Assembly (NCBI GenBank): GCA_003246795.1
Contig: QKCS01000139.1
Span: forward strand, 1-6,816
DNA from: Alphaproteobacteria bacterium
GTDB lineage: Bacteria > Pseudomonadota > Alphaproteobacteria > Micropepsales > Micropepsaceae
Direction: 5' to 3'
DNA: 6,816 nt
Every line of letters starts with the position of its first letter. Position 1 is the stretch's first letter. Of the stretch, positions 1 through 6,174 are shown piece after piece. The position numbers were made by a program, and so were the translations under genes. Below the pieces are notes generated by a model. That model was not told the DNA's origin and did not search any database. It saw nothing but the letters and a program-made list of their open reading frames with translations.

Positions 1-67
1 ATAATGGTGCCGTGTGGCCGGGTCAACGGGGCCGCAGCAGCGCGCCGTCGAAACGGTTAACGCCGCA

Positions 68-1618
68 TTATTCCCAAGGCGGCGTGAGCTTGGCAAACCG
101 CCGCCATTCCTTTTCCAGCGTCTTCGCTCGTGCCCGCGAATGGCCCAGATGCCAACCCGCGACGATCCCGCCTGCATAACCGATCGCCGCCCCGCCGCCT
201 TCACCGTGTTCGGAGAGTATCTCGCGACCGAGCGAGCGCGCCACGGCCGCATCGTTCATACGCCCCAACACGTCCTGCAGAGCGCTCAGCCTCTTCAGAT
301 ACTTCCGCACCGCCCGCTTCTTGAACAGCGATTGGAAGAAGTCGATCGCGTAACGAAGCTTCTTCAGCCGAATCCGCAGACGATGGCGATCCCCGGCGTC
401 GAGATCCTCCACGCGCCGGCCCAGCTTCATGACCTGCGCAAGGCGCTGTTCCAATCGCTCATGCGCAAGCACGATCGCCGGTTCGACGGCGTCCGCCCCG
501 CCGATCGACGTATCGAGCCACGGCTTGCTGTATGTCGCCGCAGCCAGCTCGAGTGCCAGTCGGCGCAACCGCTCCGATTCCAGCGCCTCGAACACTGCGG
601 CCCACGCGATCCGTCGTCGCGTGCGCACCACGGTCGCCAGTTCAAGCAGCCGCTCGTCGTCGCCGTGCGCCTCCGCGGCCGGTCGGTAGACGTCCTCCTG
701 AAACACGTCGAGATCGCGCGCATGCCCCAAGACCTCGGCGATCCACCGCACGTGTTCCTCAAGACCGTGCATCGCCGTGCGAAACGATCCACCGAAGAGC
801 GCGAAAGCGCTGCGCATCCTGCGGAGCGCGACGCGCATCTGATGAATGCCCTCCGGATCGCGCGCAATCATCACGGCGGACCAGTTGCCCAGGAACTGGC
901 TCAGGCAATGCGCGATAATCCGCCCGAACGCGTCGTCGGCTGTCGCCTCCGCCGGCAGGACCAGGCGCCCCGCATTGACGGGCGCCTCCGCCGCATCAAC
1001 CGCAAGGCCGTATCCACGCTCCGCCTTCGACTGAAGGAAGAACGTCAGCGGCAGATCGGCAGTGAGTTCCCGCGCGCACGCAAACAGATCGTTGGCGTCG
1101 CCCTTCAGCAGTTCGAGTTCGAATTCCGAAATCGGCGCACTGGCCGGCTTGCGATCCGCGGTCTTGATCGTCCCGACGTCGAACGCCACCTCGATCTCAA
1201 TCCCCCGTCGCGGCGTCAGAAGAACTGTCGTGCGCCGCATCTCGACTGAAAACACCTGCTGAAGCTCTTCGCCCTTGATCAGCTTCGCGACGCGACGGCG
1301 CAATTTCTTGTCCGGGAAGGCATCCAGGTTCGGCGTAAAGCCGTCGACCTCAGCCTTCTCCTCCTGCCGCGTCGCGACGTCGTGCATGCCGGAGCTTTTC
1401 AGCGTCTGAACGAAGCCGCCGTTCTCCGTGCGTACGCGCAAACCGAAGCCGGCGTCGCGAAGCGCAAACGACGCGGTGTCGTAGTAGGCAGCCTGAAGCG
1501 CGGCCGTTTTCGGCTGCCGCTTGCGCGCGAAGCGACGCAGCTTCGGCGACCGCCGAAGGCGCGTCAGCGCATCTTCGGGCCCAATGAATTTGAGCTCGAT
1601 CTCGTGTCCCATTCCCAT
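68..1618 (-). CDS. CYTH-CHAD domain protein (probable inorganic triphosphatase / polyphosphate-binding protein)
   Basis: The predicted protein has 516 residues. An N-terminal CYTH domain (about 4-205) shows the signature ExExK (EIELK, 6-10), a YYDT motif near 45-48 followed by an LRDAG..LRVRTE strand, a TLK strand near 72-74, and late acidic strands (EIEVAFD near 140-147, EFELELLKG near 165-173). A CHAD domain (about 230-475) contains EGIHQMRVALRRMR with its conserved His (259), GHARDLDVF, and HRLRIRLKKLRY (412-423). The tail is glycine-rich, then basic. CYTH enzymes hydrolyse triphosphate-type substrates in a metal-filled tunnel, and CHAD domains are basic helical bundles that bind polyphosphate; a cytosolic role in polyphosphate metabolism is therefore inferred. 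The ATG at 1618 was chosen because it places the CYTH signature at residue 6. An ATG at 1612 is nearly equivalent, and an in-frame TTG at 1663 would add 15 residues unlike the family. It is transcribed in the same direction as the his cluster but separated from it by 298 bases. Confidence 0.93.
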   Translation of the reverse strand: MGMGHEIELKFIGPEDALTRLRRSPKLRRFARKRQPKTAALQAAYYDTASFALRDAGFGLRVRTENGGFVQTLKSSGMHDVATRQEEKAEVDGFTPNLDAFPDKKLRRRVAKLIKGEELQQVFSVEMRRTTVLLTPRRGIEIEVAFDVGTIKTADRKPASAPISEFELELLKGDANDLFACARELTADLPLTFFLQSKAERGYGLAVDAAEAPVNAGRLVLPAEATADDAFGRIIAHCLSQFLGNWSAVMIARDPEGIHQMRVALRRMRSAFALFGGSFRTAMHGLEEHVRWIAEVLGHARDLDVFQEDVYRPAAEAHGDDERLLELATVVRTRRRIAWAAVFEALESERLRRLALELAAATYSKPWLDTSIGGADAVEPAIVLAHERLEQRLAQVMKLGRRVEDLDAGDRHRLRIRLKKLRYAIDFFQSLFKKRAVRKYLKRLSALQDVLGRMNDAAVARSLGREILSEHGEGGGAAIGYAGGIVAGWHLGHSRARAKTLEKEWRRFAKLTPPWE

Positions 1619-1749
1619 CGGACGAACGCCAAATGCGCGGCGCCGCCATCTCCCCAAGATCAACTAGCAGGAAGCGTACAGCGACGCGCATTCATCACAA
1701 AAGCATTAGCGAACTGTCATAAACACATCATGTAGGAAGAAGGTGAAAC

Positions 1750-1790
1750 TTCCGATCTAGCGTTTGACGCTCTCGCATCAAACGTCGGAA
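1750..1790. repeat. Inverted repeat CGTTTGA-N10-TCAAACG with outer TTCCGA/TCGGAA arms
   Basis: The two perfect 7-base arms lie at 1761-1767 and 1778-1784, separated by 10 bases. They are flanked by a second complementary pair, TTCCGA (1750-1755) and TCGGAA (1785-1790), with five unpaired bases on the left side. As RNA this could fold into a bulged hairpin; as DNA the 17-base spacing of the arm centres resembles a dimeric regulator operator. No T-run follows on the minus strand. A run of six T lies on the plus strand at 1800-1805, but about 10 bases from the stem and with no plus-strand gene to terminate. The repeat is 132 bases upstream of the CYTH-CHAD start, so an operator or a 5' leader structure are both possible. 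The role is unknown. Confidence 0.55.
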
Positions 1791-1888
1791 AGACCTCAGT
1801 TTTTTCTACGCCGGCGCCCCAACGTTTGGCTATCCGTGTTGCCGCTTCGCGACAAAACGCGCGGACTTCGGCGGCTGGAATAGAGCGG

Positions 1889-1906
1889 AAAAAATTCGCA
1901 AGCGAA
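1889..1906 (-). terminator. Weak candidate intrinsic terminator after hisF
   Basis: Read on the minus strand, TTCGCTTGCGAA is followed directly by TTTTTT. It starts 10 bases beyond the hisF stop codon. The stem is only four base pairs if the loop is the CUUG tetraloop, or five with a two-base loop. The position and T-run are right for an intrinsic terminator, but the stem is short and not GC-rich, so it may only be a pause site or a partial terminator. If it works, it ends the his transcript before the CYTH-CHAD gene. Confidence 0.35.
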
Positions 1907-1916
1907 AATGCGCAAA

Positions 1917-2675
1917 CTAGCGGCGCACCGGCACGCCGCGTTCCGCCATCCGGGCCTTGGCTTGGGCGATCGTCGCCTCGCCGAAATGGAAGATCGAGGC
2001 CGCCAGCACCGCACTGGCGTGACCCTCGAGGACGCCGTCTGCCAAATGGTCGAGCGTCCCGACCCCGCCGCTCGCGATCACCGGCACGCTGACGGCGTCG
2101 GCGACCGCCCGCGTCAACTCAAGGTCGTAGCCCGCCTTCGTACCGTCGCGGTCCATCGACGTCAGCAGGATCTCGCCCGCCCCCAAGTCCACGACCTCGC
2201 GGGCATAGGCGACGGCATCAAGGCCGGTTCCGTTACGTCCGCCGTGCGTGAACACCTCGAACGTGCCGGATGGCGTCCGCCGCGCGTCGATCGCGACCAC
2301 CACAAGCTGCGAACCGAACTTCTCGGCCGCCTCGCGCACCACCGCCCGCCGCTCGACCGCGACCGTGTTGATCGACACCTTGTCCGCGCCGGCAAGCAGC
2401 AAGGTGCGCATATCTTCGATCGTCCGGACGCCGCCGCCCACCGTCAGCGGCATGAAACAGGCCTCGGCCGTCCGCCGCACGACATCGAGCAGAATGCCGC
2501 GCCGTTCGTGGCTCGCCGTGATGTCGAGAAAGCAAAGCTCGTCCGCGCCCGCCGCATCGTAAGCCCGCGCCGCCTCCACCGGGTCGCCGGCGTCACGCAG
2601 ATCGACGAACTGCACGCCCTTCACGACGCGGCCGTCCTTGACGTCGAGACAGGGAATAATGCGCGTCTTCAGCAT
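1917..2675 (-). CDS. hisF: Imidazole glycerol phosphate synthase, cyclase subunit HisF
   Basis: This 252-residue (beta/alpha)8-barrel protein is the cyclase half of IGP synthase. It uses ammonia delivered by HisH to convert PRFAR into imidazole-glycerol phosphate and AICAR in the cytosol. The N-terminus RIIPCLDVKDGRVVKG is diagnostic. The two catalytic aspartates fall at D11 (CLDV) and D130 (VVAIDAR), the usual numbering of the family. The phosphate-binding loops TVGGGVRT and IASGGVGTLD are present, and so is SMDRDGTKAGYD. The ATG at 2675 was chosen over a GTG at 2678 because it gives the canonical N-terminus and active-site numbering. It overlaps the hisA stop by one base (TGATG). Length matches the family and no residue looks out of place. 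It is the last gene of the cluster, and no hisE follows. Confidence 0.97.
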   Translation of the reverse strand: MLKTRIIPCLDVKDGRVVKGVQFVDLRDAGDPVEAARAYDAAGADELCFLDITASHERRGILLDVVRRTAEACFMPLTVGGGVRTIEDMRTLLLAGADKVSINTVAVERRAVVREAAEKFGSQLVVVAIDARRTPSGTFEVFTHGGRNGTGLDAVAYAREVVDLGAGEILLTSMDRDGTKAGYDLELTRAVADAVSVPVIASGGVGTLDHLADGVLEGHASAVLAASIFHFGEATIAQAKARMAERGVPVRR

Positions 2676-3406
2676 CACGCGGCCTCGCCCGTCAGCGCCA
2701 ACGCCGCACGCGCGTCGATCCGGCCTTCATAAAGCGCACGCCCGCAAATCGCCCCGGCGATGTTGGGATGCGCCCGCGCCTTGAGCGCGCGCAGGTCGTC
2801 CAAGGAACCGATGCCGCCGCTCGCGATCACCGGCACCGAAACCGCGTCGGCCACGCCAGCCGTCTCGTCGATGTTGAGCCCCGTGCCCGTGCCATCGCGC
2901 GAAATGTCCGTGTAGACGATGCAGGCAACGCCCGCATCCTCGAAACGCCGCGCCAATTCGCGCGCGGCCACGCCGCTATCCGAGACCCAGCCTTCGACCG
3001 CGACATGCCCGCCCTTGGCATCAATGCCGACCGCGATCTTGCCCGGGAAAGCACGCGCCGCGTCGCGCACGAGCTGCGGATCGCGCACCGCGATCGTGCC
3101 CAAGATCACACGCGCGACGCCTGCTTCGAGCCAATGCTCGATCGCCGCACGATCGCGAATGCCGCCGCCGAGCTGAACGGGAAGCGATACGTTCTTCAGG
3201 ATCTCGCTCACCACCGTCGCATTAGCCGAGCGGCCGCTGACGGCGCCATCCAAGTCGACGACATGCAGCCAGCGAAACCCGAGCCCCGCAAACGTCTTCG
3301 CCTGCGCCGCAGGACTGTCGCTGAACACGGTCGCCGCATTCATGTCGCCGCGCAACAGTCGGACACATTGCCCGTTCTTCAGGTCGATCGCCGGGTAAAG
3401 GATCAC
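2675..3406 (-). CDS. hisA: ProFAR isomerase HisA
   Basis: The product is 1-(5-phosphoribosyl)-5-[(5-phosphoribosylamino)methylideneamino]imidazole-4-carboxamide isomerase, 243 residues, a (beta/alpha)8 barrel. It opens the ribose ring of ProFAR by an Amadori rearrangement to give PRFAR, the substrate of HisH-HisF. The N-terminus ILYPAIDLKNGQCVRL is typical, with catalytic D8 (AIDLK) and D129 (VGIDAKGG). HVVDLDGA, QLGGGIRD, YTDISRDGTGTG and IASGGIGSLDDL are also present. The GTG at 3406 was chosen because it puts the aspartate at position 8 and gives a 4-base GTGA overlap with the hisH stop. A second in-frame GTG at 3415 would add three residues (MAA) and is the alternative. The sequence resembles a dedicated HisA; the bifunctional actinobacterial PriA type is not suspected. 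Confidence 0.96.
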   Translation of the reverse strand: MILYPAIDLKNGQCVRLLRGDMNAATVFSDSPAAQAKTFAGLGFRWLHVVDLDGAVSGRSANATVVSEILKNVSLPVQLGGGIRDRAAIEHWLEAGVARVILGTIAVRDPQLVRDAARAFPGKIAVGIDAKGGHVAVEGWVSDSGVAARELARRFEDAGVACIVYTDISRDGTGTGLNIDETAGVADAVSVPVIASGGIGSLDDLRALKARAHPNIAGAICGRALYEGRIDARAALALTGEAA

Positions 3407-4056
3407 GGCCGCCACCGCACGAAGTTTTGCAACAGCCGCAAGCCCAAGGCTTGGCTCTTCTCCGGATGGAATTGCGTGCCGACCACGTTGTCGCGCCCGA
3501 TCATCGCCGCGAACATGCCGCCGTAGTCCGTCTCCAAGAGAACGTCCTCGCGTCGCGCCGCCGCGAAACGATAGCTGTGCACGAAATAGGCGTGCGGGCT
3601 CGACTGCTCGCTCAGGTGCTCAATCACCGGATGCGGCGCGACGACATTCAGCGTGTTCCACCCCATGTGCGGAATCTTGAGCGAAGCGTCGGACGGCCCC
3701 ATCCGCACCACGTCGCCTTCGATCCAGCCGAGGCCCTTATGCGTCCCGTGCTCGAGCCCGCGCGTAGCCATCAACTGCATGCCGACGCAAATGCCAAGAA
3801 ACGGAACACCGCGCCGATGCACGGCCTCCTCAAGGGTCGCAACCATGCCGTCGATCGCGCTCAAACCCCTCATGCAGTCCGCGAATGCGCCGACGCCGGG
3901 CAGGACGATGCGCTGCGCGACGCGCACGACCTCGGCGTCGCTCGTCACCGCGACGCGCGCGTCGATCCCGCCGTCGGCAATCGCGCGTTCGATCGCCTTC
4001 TCCGCCGAACGCAGATTCCCCGATCCATAGTCGATGATCGCAACGACGTCGCTCAT
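3403..4056 (-). CDS. hisH: Imidazole glycerol phosphate synthase, glutamine amidotransferase subunit HisH
   Basis: This 217-residue class I glutaminase hydrolyses glutamine and channels ammonia to HisF. The triad is visible: nucleophile C90 in FLGICVGMQLM, and H197 and E199 in GTQFHPEKSQ. The N-terminal IDYGSGNLRS, the oxyanion-region PGVGAF, GLGWI, and the interface motif PHMGWN are all present, and the length is normal. The ATG at 4056 is well supported: an AGAGG Shine-Dalgarno-like run ends three bases upstream, and MSDVVAIIDYGSGN is the expected N-terminus. An upstream in-frame extension to 4185 exists but covers the end of the preceding membrane-protein gene and has no family counterpart. 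The start overlaps that gene's stop by four bases (ATGA), and its own stop overlaps the hisA GTG by four bases, which suggests coupled translation. Confidence 0.97.
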   Translation of the reverse strand: MSDVVAIIDYGSGNLRSAEKAIERAIADGGIDARVAVTSDAEVVRVAQRIVLPGVGAFADCMRGLSAIDGMVATLEEAVHRRGVPFLGICVGMQLMATRGLEHGTHKGLGWIEGDVVRMGPSDASLKIPHMGWNTLNVVAPHPVIEHLSEQSSPHAYFVHSYRFAAARREDVLLETDYGGMFAAMIGRDNVVGTQFHPEKSQALGLRLLQNFVRWRP

Positions 4057-4850
4057 ATGCCTCTTCGTCTGAACGGCAGGGCCAGCACCGTGAGTACGAT
4101 GATCGAAACGAACGCCCGATAAAAGAACACGAAGGACGACAGCAGCAGGTGGTTCGGGTTGTGCTTCAGGTTCGTGATGTTGCACTCGAACACTTCGAAA
4201 AAATCGAGCGCCATCGCCTTCAAGCTCATGTCGGCCCAGAAAAAGAAGTAAGGCGGGTAGGTGACTTCAAGCGGCGCGTTCGCCGGGGGCACGCTATAGA
4301 CGAGCCCGTCCGGCGCGACGCTCGCGAGCGCCAGACCGCACCGCGACGGCGTCTCGTCGATGGCGAAAGCATAAGGCGCCGGCTCGCCGCCCGTCGCCAC
4401 CCGCTGCTCATTGATCGCTTCGGTCGCAAGGCCGGACGCGTGGGTCGCGAGCGCCGCCGCGACGGGAAGAGAGAGGATCGCAATCACGGCATAAGCCAAC
4501 GTGCCCGCGCGCGGCTGCCGCGTCGCGTAGGCTTGGACCAGCGGCAAGGCGACCGGCAACACGACCACGGCCACGCAAAGATAGACGAGACCGATTTCGG
4601 CGAGCGTGAGCTGCCACTCGGTCGTCCACGATCGCGCGAACATGAGCAGCGGAAACGCGACGATAGCGGCGGCGACCAGCGGCAGGACACGCCCGATCAC
4701 CCACCAATTGATGTTCGCGGGCCGGCCCAAGACGACGCGGCCCACCGCGAGCAGCGAATGCAGCGCCGGAAGCACCAAGGTCAGAATGAACAACAATCCG
4801 AACGCGAGCGCCGGAATTCGATAAATCAAGAGAACGTAGAGCTCATGCAT
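4053..4850 (-). CDS. Unrecognised five-helix membrane protein inside the his cluster
   Basis: I do not recognise a family for this 265-residue protein. Hydrophobic segments lie at about 8-30, 49-72, 82-108, 116-138 and 236-260. Between helices 4 and 5 is a loop of roughly 97 residues with two cysteines (C171, C223), a VTYPPYFFFWADM stretch and an acidic FFEVFE patch. Arginines between helices 1-2 and 3-4 and the C-terminal RRRGI favour an N-out, C-in topology, which would place the large loop in the periplasm; this is inference. The start is uncertain. ATG 4850 (MHELYVLL) is preferred, with only a close AAGG upstream; ATG 4886 would add 12 residues. Extending further upstream would run antiparallel-free through hisB in another frame and is rejected. 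It lies 83 bases after hisB and overlaps hisH by ATGA, so it is co-transcribed. It does not look like DUF2628, a small protein I recall near his genes in related bacteria. Confidence 0.85.
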   Translation of the reverse strand: MHELYVLLIYRIPALAFGLLFILTLVLPALHSLLAVGRVVLGRPANINWWVIGRVLPLVAAAIVAFPLLMFARSWTTEWQLTLAEIGLVYLCVAVVVLPVALPLVQAYATRQPRAGTLAYAVIAILSLPVAAALATHASGLATEAINEQRVATGGEPAPYAFAIDETPSRCGLALASVAPDGLVYSVPPANAPLEVTYPPYFFFWADMSLKAMALDFFEVFECNITNLKHNPNHLLLSSFVFFYRAFVSIIVLTVLALPFRRRGI

Positions 4851-4933
4851 CGCCTTGAGGCCCCCGACCCAGAAGACACGGGGCATGTTGATGCCGACGG
4901 GTCCGCCTGCGTCAACACCGCAAGCTGCGGCCT

Positions 4934-5527
4934 TTAGGACCCCAAACTGCCTTTTGTGCTTGGAATCTGCCCGCTTTGCCGCGGATCGGTCTCCAATGCC
5001 TCGCGCAAGGCCCGCGCGCACGCCTTGTAGCAGCTCTCGGCGATGTGATGGTTGTTCTCGCCGTAGAGGTTCTCGATGTGCAGCGTGAGCCCCGCGTTCT
5101 GCGACAAGGCCTGGAACCACTCTTTGAAAAGCTCCGTGTCCATCTCGCCGAGCTTCGCGCGGCTGAACGACACCTTCCAGATCAGATACGGCCGCCCCGA
5201 CGCGTCGATCGAACACCGCGTCAGCGTCTCGTCCATCGGGATCGATGCATGGCCGAACCGGCGAATGCCCTTGCGCTCGCCGACGGCCTTCGCGATCGCA
5301 AGCCCGATCACGATGCCCGTGTCTTCGGTCGTGTGGTGGAAGTCGATATGCGTGTCGCCCTTCGCCCGCACCTTGAGGTCGATCGACGAATGCTTGGCGA
5401 AGCTTTCGAGCATGTGGTCGAGAAAGCCGATCCCGGTCTCCACGTCGGACTTTCCGGTCCCGTCAAGATTCAAACTGACGGAAATGTCGGTCTCGCGCGT
5501 CTTGCGTTCGACGCTCGCCTTGCGCAT
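4934..5527 (-). CDS. hisB: Imidazoleglycerol-phosphate dehydratase HisB
   Basis: The 197-residue enzyme dehydrates imidazole-glycerol phosphate to imidazole-acetol phosphate in the cytosol. It is the monofunctional form, without the histidinol-phosphatase domain fused in enteric bacteria. Visible motifs are LNLDGTGKSD, TGIGFLDHML (31-40), the metal-binding FHHTTEDTG (63-71), RRFGHASIPMDE, and the second metal motif GENNHHIAES (156-165). The ATG at 5527 was chosen because MRKASVERKTRETDI is the usual family N-terminus, and an AAGG lies 10 bases upstream. In-frame starts at 5575 (ATG) and 5611 (GTG) would add 16 or 28 residues across the divergent promoter region and lack a ribosome-binding site. 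It is the first gene of the his cluster, divergent from hslV with 89 bases between the starts. The C-terminal GQIPSTKGSLGS is typical. Confidence 0.97.
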   Translation of the reverse strand: MRKASVERKTRETDISVSLNLDGTGKSDVETGIGFLDHMLESFAKHSSIDLKVRAKGDTHIDFHHTTEDTGIVIGLAIAKAVGERKGIRRFGHASIPMDETLTRCSIDASGRPYLIWKVSFSRAKLGEMDTELFKEWFQALSQNAGLTLHIENLYGENNHHIAESCYKACARALREALETDPRQSGQIPSTKGSLGS

Positions 5528-5616
5528 CCGATTTAAGCCTTTCAAGCCCTTTGCGATTGCCGCCTCGACCGTCATATAGCAGGTGTCTGAACATTGAGCG
5601 AAAGGGCCCACTGTCC
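5528..5616. promoter_or_regulatory. Divergent hisB / hslV promoter region
   Basis: These 89 bases separate the hisB and hslV starts, so both promoters should lie here unless they are inside the genes. For hslV, TTGCGA (5551-5556) and TATAGC (5575-5580) are separated by 18 bases, each matching four of six sigma-70 consensus positions. AAAGGG at 5601-5606 is a possible ribosome-binding site, 10 bases before the ATG. On the minus strand TATATG, overlapping the same segment, could be a -10 for hisB, but I find no good -35. HslUV is heat-inducible in other proteobacteria, and CGTCATATA (5570-5578) is loosely like a sigma-32 -10, but no convincing -35 matches. Confidence 0.35.
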
Positions 5617-6168
5617 ATGGTTGACGCCCCGGAATCCGCGCTTGAGTGGCGCCGCACGACGATCTTGTCCGTCCGCAAGGGCGGCAAAGTCGTGGTCGCG
5701 GGTGACGGACAGGTCAGCCTCGGCCAGACGATCCTGAAGGGCAACGCGCGCAAGGTCCGTAAGCTCGCGGGCGGCAAGGTGATCGCGGGCTTCGCGGGCG
5801 CCACCGCCGACGCCTTCACCCTTTTCGAGCGGCTCGAATCCAAGCTTGAGCAGCACCCCGGCAATTTGACGCGCGCCGCCGTCGAACTCGCCAAGGACTG
5901 GCGCACCGACCGCTACCTCCGCCGCCTCGAAGCGATGCTCGCCGTCGCCGACACGCAGACGAGCCTGATCTTGAGCGGTTCCGGCGACGTCGTCGAACCC
6001 GAGGACGGGTTGATCGGCATCGGTTCCGGCGGCAACTTCGCGCTCGCCGCCGCCCGGGCGCTTCTACCGTTCGACCTCACCGCCGAAGACATCGCCAAGC
6101 GTGCGATGAAAATCGCCGGCGACATCTGCGTTTACACGAATCAAGAAATCACTCTGGAAGCGCTTTAG
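5617..6168 (+). CDS. hslV: HslV, proteolytic subunit of the HslUV (ClpQY) protease
   Basis: This 183-residue precursor is a threonine protease that assembles as a double hexamer and is gated by the HslU ATPase. The mature protein should begin at T14 (TTILSVRKGG), which becomes the catalytic Thr1. Counting from it, D17 (AGDGQ), K33 (NARKVR) and G45 (VIAGFAG) fall at the expected family positions. AFTLFERLE, ELAKDWRTDRYLRRLEAML, IGSGGNFALAAARALL and GDICVYTNQEITLEAL follow. Unlike the E. coli protein, which has only Met before the catalytic Thr, this one carries a 13-residue prosegment (MVDAPESALEWRR). Such prosegments occur in some alphaproteobacterial homologues. ATG 5617 follows AAAGGG; an upstream in-frame ATG at 5551 would overlap the proposed -35 and lacks family support. 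hslU starts six bases downstream, so the two genes form an operon. Confidence 0.97.
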   Translation: MVDAPESALEWRRTTILSVRKGGKVVVAGDGQVSLGQTILKGNARKVRKLAGGKVIAGFAGATADAFTLFERLESKLEQHPGNLTRAAVELAKDWRTDRYLRRLEAMLAVADTQTSLILSGSGDVVEPEDGLIGIGSGGNFALAAARALLPFDLTAEDIAKRAMKIAGDICVYTNQEITLEAL

Positions 6169-6174
6169 GCACAA

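Noticed and set aside
1..67. Non-coding left edge after the CYTH-CHAD stop
   Set aside because: I see no hairpin with a T-run, no coding continuation and no repeat in these 67 bases.
14..1249. A 411-residue open frame on the plus strand opposite the CYTH-CHAD gene
   Set aside because: It is antisense to a gene with clear CYTH and CHAD motifs. Its product is Arg/His/Pro/Gln-rich with no recognisable motif, as expected when a GC-rich gene is read backwards.
1761..1805. Plus-strand intrinsic terminator made of the inverted repeat and the T-run at 1800-1805
   Set aside because: The T-run is about 10 bases from the stem, and no plus-strand gene lies upstream to terminate.
1796..2014. A 72-residue minus-strand frame at the end of hisF as a possible hisE remnant
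   Set aside because: Most of it is the hisF 3' end read in another frame, and the product shows no HisE-like helical or acidic metal-binding motif.
1908..4122. Long plus-strand open frames opposite hisF, hisA and hisH (274, 252 and 231 residues)
   Set aside because: They mirror three well-conserved minus-strand enzymes, have low-complexity Arg-rich composition, and lack family motifs.
4057..4185. N-terminal extension of HisH by 43 residues
   Set aside because: The canonical HisH start is at 4056 with a ribosome-binding site. The extension overlaps the coding end of the membrane-protein gene and resembles no HisH N-terminus.
4851..5216. Extension of the membrane protein upstream through hisB to give 387 residues
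   Set aside because: The extra 122 residues are an Arg-rich out-of-frame reading of hisB. The hydrophobic protein begins near 4850-4886.
5528..5611. Extended HisB starts at 5575 or 5611
   Set aside because: They would translate most or all of the hisB-hslV gap, lack Shine-Dalgarno sequences, and add residues absent from typical HisB proteins.
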